Of a stretch of DNA of 37,498 bases, positions 17,674 to 24,648 are shown one piece after another (the stretch's first letter is position 1; the number at the start of each line of letters is the position of its first letter). The DNA comes from an uncultured Thiodictyon sp. (lineage in GTDB: Bacteria > Pseudomonadota > Gammaproteobacteria > Chromatiales > Chromatiaceae). Position numbers and translations under genes: made by a program. Below the pieces are notes generated by a model. It was given only the letters and a program-made list of their open reading frames with translations, was not told where the DNA came from and searched no databases. The stretch lies in NCBI RefSeq assembly GCF_903946935.1, contig NZ_CAJAXH010000185.1, positions 1 through 37,498 of the forward strand. The letters run 5' to 3'.

Positions 17674-18852
17674 ATGTTCTATATGAGCACAAATCAAGCC
17701 GGGTCGACCGGTGCCGGGTTTGCAGCCGGTCTGTTCGGCGCCTCGCTGTTATTGGGCGATGCGGGGTATGCAGCCGAGCCGACGCGCGTCCCGTCCGCGG
17801 CCTACCCGGATGCGCTCCCCGTCGCCAATCACTTGGCGCTTGGTCGCTCTTATCTGGAGCGTCGCGAGTATGCCCGCGCGGTCCTCGAATTCGAGCAGGT
17901 ACTGCGTTTCGACAATCTGCCGCCCGATCTGCATGAACAGGCCGAGATCTACGCCCGGAGCGCGCGGGACTACGCGGCGGGACGGCGGCTCTCCGGATTC
18001 GGCTACGCGGAGACCGGCGGCGGCTATTACCGCGAGAACGTCACCCGTTCCACCAATGCCGCGGGCGGTCATCCGGCCAGAGACTGGTTCTGGAAGGCGC
18101 GCGCCGGCGGCGGGGTGAGCTATATCGCCAGCGACGACGTCACGGTGGACGCCACCCTGGACTACCGATTCCGGTACTACGACAATCCCCAGCGGCGGGA
18201 CGACTCGGACCTGCGCTGGAATGCGGCGGTGAAGCAGTCGCTCCCCCATGGCAGCCAGGCGATCGGGGTCCGCGGCCGGGCGAGTTACCGGGGACATCCC
18301 GGTTATCGCAACGACTACGGGGTGTTCGTCGATCGGTCATTCGCTGTCAATGCCGATAATCGGATCGAAGTGGAGGGCGAATTCCGGACGCGGCGATATC
18401 CCCTAGATCTCCGTCAACGCAGTCGCGACATCGCAGAAGTCACCGCTAGTTGGACGCACGCCTTGTTGGACGGCAAGGCGTCGCTGACCCTCTCGGTTAA
18501 CGGCGGTCGCGAGTGGGCGACCCATAACAGGCCCGACGGCAACAGCAACTTCTTTGGGGCCGAGTTCAACTTTGGCATGGACTTCTCTGCAAGCCTCGGC
18601 AGCTTTCTGTTAGGACTCTGGGAACACAACGCTTACCTCGGGGACCGCACCCTGACCGACTCGGATTTCGAGCCGGTTTCATTCTACCGGCGCAGCGACG
18701 ATATCTATGAGATTGGCGGCGGACTGACCTACGGCTTTGCTCGCGATTGGTCCCTGCGCCCGCAGGTGTTGTATACGCGCGATGAGAGCAATACGGTGGG
18801 GGGTAATTACAGCTCGACTGAGCTGTGGCTGACGATCCGCAAGCGGTTCTAG
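17674..18852 (+). CDS. Outer-membrane beta-barrel protein with TPR-like N-terminus
   Basis: 392 residues. A signal peptide ends near AGYAAEP. Residues about 50-105 look like one or two TPR-type helix pairs (LALGRSYLERREYARAVLEF and the helix after it). From about residue 110 to the end, alternating aromatic and polar strands predict a beta-barrel, and the last residue is Phe (LTIRKRF), the normal C-terminal signal for BAM-assisted insertion. The architecture recalls Slam/DUF560 or YaiO-like proteins, but it is shorter than Slam and I do not see a diagnostic motif. ATG 17674 and ATG 17683 are both possible; neither has a clear ribosome site. A perfect palindrome lies just upstream. Role unknown: secretion, sugar export or surface display are options. 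Confidence 0.72.
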   Translation: MFYMSTNQAGSTGAGFAAGLFGASLLLGDAGYAAEPTRVPSAAYPDALPVANHLALGRSYLERREYARAVLEFEQVLRFDNLPPDLHEQAEIYARSARDYAAGRRLSGFGYAETGGGYYRENVTRSTNAAGGHPARDWFWKARAGGGVSYIASDDVTVDATLDYRFRYYDNPQRRDDSDLRWNAAVKQSLPHGSQAIGVRGRASYRGHPGYRNDYGVFVDRSFAVNADNRIEVEGEFRTRRYPLDLRQRSRDIAEVTASWTHALLDGKASLTLSVNGGREWATHNRPDGNSNFFGAEFNFGMDFSASLGSFLLGLWEHNAYLGDRTLTDSDFEPVSFYRRSDDIYEIGGGLTYGFARDWSLRPQVLYTRDESNTVGGNYSSTELWLTIRKRF

Positions 18853-18979
18853 GCTGCACGTGGCGATGCTGTTTCTGATCGCGTCGGTGCTCGGCGGCGG
18901 GGTGGCGAAGATGGCCGACGGGAGCCCCGAGGGGCCACACCGTTCATACCCTCAAGTGCGTGGCGCAGCCAGAGCGCAT

Positions 18980-19133
18980 TTAAAAGCATGCCCCGGCGGG
19001 CCATTGCGATGCGGTATGGCGGCGGTGGTGGAGACCCGCCAGGGGTTCGACTTGCCGGCGCCGCGCTGCCAGGTCACCGAGCCTCGGGTGCTCGAGGCGC
19101 AATGCACCTGCGGGAAGCTAACTGGGCCGGCCC
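18980..19133 (+). pseudogene. Degenerate IS66-type transposase (TnpC) fragment
   Basis: The translated stretch VVETRQGFDLPAPR followed by QVTEPRVLEAQCTCGKLT matches the zinc-finger/leucine-rich region of IS66-family TnpC proteins, which typically read VETRQVFDLPxPRLEVTEHR. Only about 50 residues remain; the rest of the roughly 500-residue transposase is missing and the downstream frame is unrelated. The open frame 18860-19351 that contains it is thus not an intact gene. It marks an old insertion between the outer-membrane protein gene and the electron-transfer operon. Confidence 0.6.
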
Positions 19134-19351
19134 GATCGGCACCCATCGCTGAACGTGGCGGTACGCGTCAGTGCGCTCCCGGCCTGAGCGATTGTGAAAA
19201 ACCTCCCGACCGGTCCGAAGCACTGGGCTTGGGGGGGGTAAAATGGCTCCATCGAACTAGACAGTCGGTGATCGACGAGCGATGGCCAACGAAGCGCTTA
19301 ATCTGTGTGCCAACGTACGGACGCCCCTTTCCCCTGCCCTTAAACTGCTGA

Positions 19352-19462
19352 ATGGATCCGCAAACGGTCTTGCAACTCGTCGACAAGCCGGAGATCGCCG
19401 AGCTCGCGGCCGAGGTGCGCGGGCGCTTGGACCGGGTGCGCGACGTCCTCACGGCCGTTTGA
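19352..19462 (+). CDS. Possible 36-residue small protein
   Basis: ATG 19352 to TGA 19460-19462 encodes a short, helical, charged peptide (MDPQTVLQLVDKPEIAELAA and so on). I do not recognise it. It may be a real small gene or another remnant in the IS66-scarred 18853-19510 gap. No clear ribosome site is seen. The rest of that gap holds only the IS66 fragment. Confidence 0.25.
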   Translation: MDPQTVLQLVDKPEIAELAAEVRGRLDRVRDVLTAV

Positions 19463-19510
19463 GGCTATCGGATGATCGACGGTTACAAACGTAAGTGAGT
19501 AATACATAGC

Positions 19511-20800
19511 ATGTCAAATGCCACCCTGGTGCTCTTGATCACTGCGGCAATCCTGGCCCAGGTGGCCGTATTTGGACTGTTCGGGTGGCTGCGTCAGCGC
19601 GCGCAACTGCGGGTGCTGGAGCGGCGAGGGGAGGGTGGGGCTGGCGGGGCGGTTCGGATGGTCGGTAAGCCGGAGCAGGACCAGGGCCTTGACCCCGCAC
19701 CGGTCGCGCAGGCCCCGGCCTGGCCCGGCCACCGGGAGTTCGTGGTGCAACGCCGCGTGATTGAGGACGGCAACGGCGCGGTCTGTTCTTTCTACCTGTC
19801 CCCGGCGGACGGCCAGCCGCTGCCGACCTACAGACCCGGGCAGTACCTGACCTTCAAGCTGGAGGTGCCGGACCCCACCGGCGGCCCGCCGAAGACCCTG
19901 GTGCGTTGCTACTCCCTGTCGGATCGTCCGCGCACCGACTGCTACCGGGTGTCGATCAAGCGGGTCCCACCGCCCCCCGGTCGACCGGACCTGCCGGCGG
20001 GGGTCGTGTCGAATCACTTCCACGACCAACTCAAAGAAGGCTCCCGGGTGTGGGCACGGGCCCCGTCCGGTCACTTCTTTTTGACGCAGGACAGCGTCCT
20101 GCCAGTCGTGCTGATCGGCGGCGGGATCGGCATCACCCCGTTACTGAGCATCCTCAACACCATGAGTGATCGTGCCGATCCGCGCGAGGTCTGGCTCTTT
20201 TATGGGGTGCGCAACGGCGCCGAGCGGATCATGTCGGAACACCTCAAGACCCTGAGCGAGGGCCAGCCGGGGTTCCATCTGCATTGCTGTTACGCCGTGC
20301 CCGACCCGGATGACCTGCTGGGCCGTGACTATCAGCAACAGGGATACGTGGATCTGGCACTGCTGCAACGGACCCTGGACTTCCGCCGCCATGAATTCTA
20401 TGTCTGCGGTCCGCCGGCGATGATGGAGTCACTGGTACCCGCGCTGGCGGCGCAGGGGGTGCCGGCGGCAGACATCCATTACGAGTCATTCGGTCCAGCC
20501 TCGTTGAACACGCGCGCGGTGCACGTGTCGACCACGCGAGCCAATACCAGCGTGGTGCGATTCAGCCGCTCCGGCAAGACGGTGTCGTGGGACGGCGCTG
20601 CCGCGTCCCTGCTCGATCTCGCCGAGGGGCAGGGGATCGTGGTGGACTCCGGCTGCCGGGCCGGCAGTTGCGGCACCTGCCAGACCCGGATCGAGTCCGG
20701 TGCGGTGACGTATTCCCAGGCGCCCGACGCGGATCTGAAGCCGGGCCATTGCCTACTTTGTATTTCTACCCCGACGACCGATCTGACCCTGACGTTGTAG
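19511..20800 (+). CDS. Membrane-anchored FAD/NAD(P) reductase with C-terminal 2Fe-2S ferredoxin domain
   Basis: 429 residues. One N-terminal helix (about 5-27) anchors it with the enzyme in the cytoplasm. A ferredoxin-NADP reductase-type module follows: FAD-binding RCYSLSD (132-138), nicotinamide-binding GGGIGITP (203-210) and YVCGPPAMM (297-305). A plant-type ferredoxin domain forms the C-terminus with Cys382, Cys387, Cys390 and Cys417 as likely 2Fe-2S ligands. The order helix-FAD-NAD-2Fe-2S differs from NqrF, where the 2Fe-2S domain comes first, and resembles HCR/phthalate dioxygenase reductase-type enzymes. It is the first gene of a three-gene run with a b-type-like membrane protein and an octahaem cytochrome, so it likely feeds NAD(P)H electrons to them, or works in reverse. 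Confidence 0.88.
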   Translation: MSNATLVLLITAAILAQVAVFGLFGWLRQRAQLRVLERRGEGGAGGAVRMVGKPEQDQGLDPAPVAQAPAWPGHREFVVQRRVIEDGNGAVCSFYLSPADGQPLPTYRPGQYLTFKLEVPDPTGGPPKTLVRCYSLSDRPRTDCYRVSIKRVPPPPGRPDLPAGVVSNHFHDQLKEGSRVWARAPSGHFFLTQDSVLPVVLIGGGIGITPLLSILNTMSDRADPREVWLFYGVRNGAERIMSEHLKTLSEGQPGFHLHCCYAVPDPDDLLGRDYQQQGYVDLALLQRTLDFRRHEFYVCGPPAMMESLVPALAAQGVPAADIHYESFGPASLNTRAVHVSTTRANTSVVRFSRSGKTVSWDGAAASLLDLAEGQGIVVDSGCRAGSCGTCQTRIESGAVTYSQAPDADLKPGHCLLCISTPTTDLTLTL

Positions 20801-20808
20801 AGGTCCCG

Positions 20809-21387
20809 ATGAATCGCTCAATCGTTCGTAAAGAATTCGTTCCGTTCCTGTTGCTGTTCGGGTCCTTGATCGTCGCGACTGCGATCACCGATGCCCTGCT
20901 ACACGTCTTCGGTCTCTACTGGATCGGTCGCTGGTTGGGCATCCCCGGGACCCTCCTGATCCTGCTCTCGTTCTTCTATTCCATGCGCAAGCGCAAGCTG
21001 ATCAATTCCGGTAATCCCAAGACCCTGCTACGGTTGCATGAGGTGCTGACCTGGATTGGCGCGCTGATGATCCTGGTCCACGCCGGGATTCACGTCTATG
21101 CGGTCCTGCCCTGGCTGGCCCTGCTGGCGATGCTGGTGACTCTGGCCAGCGGCATGACCGGTCAATACCTGCTGGGCCGTTCACGGCGCGACCTGCTCGC
21201 GAAACGTCAGTTCCATGCCGACCACGGCGACAGCCCGGCGACCATCGACAAAGAGGTCTTCTGGGACGCGGTCACGGTGGACGTGATGAAGCAGTGGCGG
21301 GCGGTACACTTCCCCATCACGCTGGCCTTCGGCGTGCTGGGGCTCGCGCACATTCTCAGCATCTTACTGTTCTGGCAGTGGCAATGA
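20809..21387 (+). CDS. His-rich membrane protein, probable b-type cytochrome subunit
   Basis: 192 residues with four or five helices (about 11-33, 43-58, 76-97, 101-122, 166-189). Histidines lie within or at the edges of helices: His32, His77, His91, His95, His167 and His181. The spacing in LRLHEVLTW, ILVHAGIHVY, AVHFPI and GLAHILS fits axial ligands for one or two b haems, as in cytochrome b561 or ferric-reductase-like proteins. I do not recognise the exact family. ATG 20809 follows the reductase stop by 8 bp with an AGGT site. Its TGA overlaps the ATG of the octahaem gene. It is the likely transmembrane electron carrier of the operon; haem binding is inferred. Confidence 0.72.
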   Translation: MNRSIVRKEFVPFLLLFGSLIVATAITDALLHVFGLYWIGRWLGIPGTLLILLSFFYSMRKRKLINSGNPKTLLRLHEVLTWIGALMILVHAGIHVYAVLPWLALLAMLVTLASGMTGQYLLGRSRRDLLAKRQFHADHGDSPATIDKEVFWDAVTVDVMKQWRAVHFPITLAFGVLGLAHILSILLFWQWQ

Positions 21388-22184
21388 ACAAGCAACTCGT
21401 CTTCATCCTCGTCGCCGCCAATCTGGTCATTCTGATCCTGATTGCCGTGTTCTGGCCGCAACTCATGGTTGAACCGGGGCCGGTGATGCCAGCGCACCAA
21501 GCGTTCGAGACCGATTGCTTCGCCTGTCATCGGCCCTTCATCGGCAGTCGGCCGGCGCTGTGCGTGAAGTGCCACAAGCCCGCGGAGATCGGACTCGTCA
21601 CCACCACAGGATTCGCGATCGCCAATGAGCGCAAACTCACCCCCTTCCATCAGGACCTGCTTGAACCGGACTGTATCGCCTGCCATAGCGACCACAAGGG
21701 GGTGAAGGCCTTCCGCCCCATCGGCCGGTTCTCGCACGACCTGCTCAAGGTCGCCCGCCGCGATCAGTGCAGCGGCTGTCATCAGGCGCCCGTGGACGCC
21801 ATGCACCAAGGCGCGATCGGCGCCTGCGGCCAGTGCCACTCGCAGCGCGCCTGGACGCCTGCGACCTTTGACCACGAGTCCCTGTTCAGCCTCACCGGCG
21901 ACCACGCGGCATCCTGCAACACCTGCCACGTCGGCCGTGACTACCGCACCTACACCTGTTACGGCTGCCATGAGCACTCCCGCTCCAAGATCCGCGAGAA
22001 GCATGTGGAGGAGGGCATCAGCAACTATGAGAATTGCATAGAGTGTCACCGCAAGGGCGAGGCCGATGAGGGTGAACGTGAAGGACGGGACCGGAAAGAC
22101 CGGCACTCGGACGCGGGCGGGTCTGACGCGGAATCAGGCGGCGAGGATGACGATCACAAGAAGTCCAAGGAGCATGACGACTAG
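21384..22184 (+). CDS. Membrane-anchored octahaem cytochrome c
   Basis: 266 residues with eight CxxCH haem-c motifs starting at Cys45, 60, 97, 129, 148, 178, 192 and 218. An uncleaved N-terminal helix (about 5-24) holds it in the inner membrane with the haem domain in the periplasm. Additional histidines (for example His38, His89, His104, His118) may serve as distal ligands. The last 40 residues form a highly charged Asp/Glu/Lys/His-rich tail. It is much shorter than octahaem tetrathionate reductase or hydroxylamine oxidoreductase and looks like a cytochrome c3-type electron carrier. The start at 21384 is set by the ATGA overlap and the helix. It probably exchanges electrons with the b-type-like protein. 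Partner and direction are unknown. Confidence 0.9.
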   Translation: MNKQLVFILVAANLVILILIAVFWPQLMVEPGPVMPAHQAFETDCFACHRPFIGSRPALCVKCHKPAEIGLVTTTGFAIANERKLTPFHQDLLEPDCIACHSDHKGVKAFRPIGRFSHDLLKVARRDQCSGCHQAPVDAMHQGAIGACGQCHSQRAWTPATFDHESLFSLTGDHAASCNTCHVGRDYRTYTCYGCHEHSRSKIREKHVEEGISNYENCIECHRKGEADEGEREGRDRKDRHSDAGGSDAESGGEDDDHKKSKEHDD

Positions 22185-22284
22185 CAGTAGCCTTTGTGGG
22201 CAGGGAGTGGCGGACGCGTTGGGGTTGGGGCCGCGTGGCTGCTGGCGGCGGCCTCGCGTGCGGCCGCGCCAGCGTCCGTTCCTG

Positions 22285-22920
22285 CTAGTCGGGCATGTCT
22301 TCCTCGCCCGGTAAACGGGTCGCCTGGGCGTCGTCCATCGCCACGGCCATCGCCGACTTTTCCGCCGGCATCGGCGGCTCCTTGTACCGCGCCTTCGGTG
22401 TCGATTTGGCCTGAGCCTTCGCCTGCACCTGGGGCTTGGTTTGGACCGGGTCTTGCTTCTTCGGGGTTGGTGCGGGCTGGGGGCGGAGGGCTGTCGGCGG
22501 CGATGCCTGGCCGTACCACGCCTGACGGGCGGCGCTGCGTTGGCCGGCAAACTCACCGAGTAACTGGTGGGCGGTTCGGGCGATGTCGGATACGAAGGAC
22601 TGGTCGGCGGCCCGTATCTCAATGGCCATCACGCCCCGGGCGCGCTGGAAGTCATCCAGCAGGTGGGCGACCTCTTGCTTGCGCTTGGCCTGAAGATCGG
22701 CCGCTTCGACTCGGCTATCGGCAACGGCGCAGCTAACTCGGGCGAGGAAGGCCATGCGATCGACCCGCATGGTTTCCACGCTGACCTTCAAATCACGCAT
22801 GAAGGCGTGCGCAGCGTCGGCGACTTCCTGGCGGTTATCGTTGATTAGGGTCTGGCGGGCGATCCGCTCGCGGGCGATCTCATCGCGTAGCCGCCCCATG
22901 TCCTCAGTAAGACTCCACAT
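22285..22920 (-). CDS. Coiled-coil protein, possible GvpC-like gas-vesicle protein
   Basis: 211 residues. Residues about 1-135 are continuous charged helix with heptad-like spacing and GvpC-style phrases (RQEVADAAHAF, RKQEVAHLLDDFQRAR, TAHQLLGEF). Residues about 138-195 are a Pro/Gln/Lys linker, and the end is acidic. A strong GAGGAG lies 7 nt before ATG 22920. Directly upstream on the same strand is a damaged gvpA, giving the gvpA-gvpC order known from cyanobacterial gas-vesicle operons. GvpC braces the gas-vesicle shell from outside. I see no clean 33-residue repeat, so the GvpC label is tentative and rests largely on context. No other gvp assembly genes are in the window. Confidence 0.55.
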   Translation of the reverse strand: MWSLTEDMGRLRDEIARERIARQTLINDNRQEVADAAHAFMRDLKVSVETMRVDRMAFLARVSCAVADSRVEAADLQAKRKQEVAHLLDDFQRARGVMAIEIRAADQSFVSDIARTAHQLLGEFAGQRSAARQAWYGQASPPTALRPQPAPTPKKQDPVQTKPQVQAKAQAKSTPKARYKEPPMPAEKSAMAVAMDDAQATRLPGEEDMPD

Positions 22921-22962
22921 GGTTTGCTCCTCGAATCAGGTTACGGAATCCAGCGTCGGGTC

Positions 22963-22978
22963 GCGCGGTTCCCCGCGC
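22963..22978 (-). promoter_or_regulatory. Short hairpin in the gvpA-gvpC gap
   Basis: GCGCGG, a TTCC loop and CCGCGC form a six-base stem in the 129-bp gap between the gvpA remnant and the GvpC-like gene. It could slow or attenuate read-through. It lacks a T-run, so it is not a classical terminator. Confidence 0.3.
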
Positions 22979-23049
22979 ATCGCAATCAAGCGGTTAGGCG
23001 CGGCTTGCCACCTGGCCCGGCCGGGGAAAATGCCGCCCGGGGTCAATGC

Positions 23050-23247
23050 CTAGTGCCGCGGCGCGGCCGATGGAGCGGTGAGGCCGATGGCCTCGGCATA
23101 CTTCAGGTAGGTCTCGACCGCGGCGATAACAATGCGGGCTTCGGTTGCCAGCAGCTCGATCACAACCAAGGACACCTTGACCCACACAATGACACCATTC
23201 TGCCTGTCCAATGGCCGATGCACCCACTCACATTGCGCGTCGATTGA
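23050..23247 (-). pseudogene. gvpA: gvpA remnant (major gas-vesicle protein, damaged N-terminal half)
   Basis: The translated C-terminal half (WVKVSLVVIELLATEAR, then IVIAAVETYLKYAEAIGLT, ending SAAPRH) is canonical GvpA, the main shell protein of gas vesicles. The preceding residues (CEWVHRPLDRQNGVIV) stay collinear with the GvpA stretch AEVIDRILDKGIVIDA but have lost most of its invariant residues. No proper GvpA start is present; the frame runs on upstream to a TTG at 23343 with unrelated sequence. It therefore looks like a 5'-damaged or chimeric copy. A functional protein is unlikely unless a non-standard start is used. Functional gvpA genes may exist elsewhere in the genome. Confidence 0.72.
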
Positions 23248-23450
23248 CTGTGAGCGGGTACGCGCGCGTATCGAGCACGAATGTGGGGGAAAATACACTG
23301 GTGCTCTTGCCGGGTCTGTACGCCAAATCACATGGGGCGGCAAGTGGATTTCGGTAAGCCACTAATCTTTCGGTAGCCCGCGAGGTCGTACCCGGATTCC
23401 GCTCGCGCTCCATCCGGGTTACGCCAGGCACGCTGCGAGTATTTTCCTAG

Positions 23451-23564
23451 CAGCCTGTCGGACTTGATGGCGTAACCGATTGATTAAACAGGAAAACGAC
23501 TTTTTGGCGCAAAAGATGAAACTCTTTGCATTCAATCGGTTGCATCACTAAGTCCGACAGCCTG
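23451..23564. mobile_element. MITE-like element with 15-bp terminal inverted repeats
   Basis: 114 bp bounded by CAGCCTGTCGGACTT (23451-23465) and its inverse (23550-23564) with one mismatch. The arms continue inward through ACCGATTGA on both sides. It is flanked on each side by CTAG (23447-23450 and 23565-23568), which looks like a 4-bp target-site duplication. It has no coding capacity, so it would need a transposase supplied by a related IS, possibly IS1182- or IS4/5-like. Together with the gvpA remnant it fills the 22921-23660 gap; the rest shows nothing. Confidence 0.7.
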
Positions 23565-23660
23565 CTAGTCTCTGGATGGGTGTCACACGCAGGGCCTGAG
23601 GTTCAGCGGGCGGGATAACGACCAAGTCCGCTGCTGGCATAACCGAAGTGGGCGCAGCGT

Positions 23661-23870
23661 TCAGGTTCTCATGAGATACGCGTGTAAGGCTTCGGCCTCG
23701 CGATAGGCGGCGTAATCGTCGCGGTCCTGGTTGCGCGCCCTGTAGTGTTCTTGAATTAAGTGCTTGTATTTACTTGCGAACGCATCGACGGGGAGGCTCT
23801 TGTCGGCCAACAGTGCGATGGTGATGACCTCGTTTTCGGCAAGATCGACATAGAGTGCTTCTGAGTTCAT
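23661..23870 (-). CDS. Small hypothetical protein
   Basis: 69 residues, mostly helical and charged (MNSEALYVDLAENEVITIAL and onward, ending HAYLMRT). An AAAGGCAG sequence about 6 nt before ATG 23870 is a reasonable ribosome site. I do not recognise a family. It is divergent from the CheB-type gene, with about 95 bp between their starts, so the two may share a control region. Confidence 0.5.
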   Translation of the reverse strand: MNSEALYVDLAENEVITIALLADKSLPVDAFASKYKHLIQEHYRARNQDRDDYAAYREAEALHAYLMRT

Positions 23871-23965
23871 GGGTTCTGCCTTTGGTGTGGTTTGTCTGTG
23901 CGCTTGTCTGGCCAGTTTGCTCCATGCATACTCGTCTCAAAATCCAAAAAAGCACTTGAGCAACA

Positions 23966-24553
23966 ATGAAAACCGAGGCCGATGCGAGAGATTTCCCAGT
24001 CGTCTGTGTGGGCGGTTCTGCCGGTGGCCTCGACGCCTATATCCGGTTGCTCCAGCACTTGCCGGCCGATATGGGGGTGGCCATCGTCATCGTCAATCAC
24101 TTGCGGACGGTCGCCACCCTGCTCCACGAGATCCTCCCGCATTACACGAAAATGCCCGTCGAGCTGATCACGGACCACTTATTGATCCGGCAGAACCGGG
24201 TATTTATCATCCCTGAACAGCGTGACTTACACATCCTTGACGGGGCCTTCCATCTGGAACCCATCTCAAAACCCCGGGGCTGGCCGGACGTGATTACGGT
24301 GTTTCTGCGTTCACTCACCGAGCACTGGAGCGGCAAACTGATCGCAGTCATCGTCTCCGGCTACGATGGCGATGGTGCAGCGGCCCTGTGCGGTATCAAG
24401 GAGGTGGGGGGTATTACCATTGCGCAGAAACTCGCCACCGCCAAGCGGCCGGACATGCCGGAGAGCGCGATTGCGAGCGGCTGTATCGATTTCATTCTGT
24501 CACCCGAGGACATTGCACAAGAGATCGTGCGCATTGCCCGACGTAATACCTAG
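23966..24553 (+). CDS. Stand-alone CheB-type methylesterase domain protein
   Basis: 195 residues forming only the catalytic domain of CheB, the enzyme that removes methyl esters from glutamates of chemoreceptors. The nucleophile motif is CVGGSAGG (Ser18), the catalytic His is in IVIVNHLRT, and the Asp is in SGYDGDGAAAL, the counterpart of GMGxDG in CheB. There is no N-terminal response-regulator domain, so phosphorylation control is missing. Such single-domain forms occur as protein-glutamate methylesterases or in CheB-CheR sensory proteins. No chemotaxis genes are nearby, so its target is unknown. ATG 23966 has only a weak GAG upstream. Confidence 0.85.
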   Translation: MKTEADARDFPVVCVGGSAGGLDAYIRLLQHLPADMGVAIVIVNHLRTVATLLHEILPHYTKMPVELITDHLLIRQNRVFIIPEQRDLHILDGAFHLEPISKPRGWPDVITVFLRSLTEHWSGKLIAVIVSGYDGDGAAALCGIKEVGGITIAQKLATAKRPDMPESAIASGCIDFILSPEDIAQEIVRIARRNT

Positions 24554-24648
24554 GTTCATACGGCAGCACACACGCTCTCGCTTGGCATCTAGGCTTGCGC
24601 AATGGGCGCCAGGCGATGGCGTCCAGACCCTGCCGGATCACCTCCGCA

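Noticed and set aside
18860-19351. 163-codon frame as an intact gene
   Set aside because: Only about 50 residues resemble IS66 TnpC; the rest is unrelated, so it is treated as a remnant.
20587-20808. Upstream extension of the b-type-like protein
   Set aside because: It overlaps the 2Fe-2S domain of the reductase in another frame; ATG 20809 follows an AGGT site and a membrane helix begins soon after.
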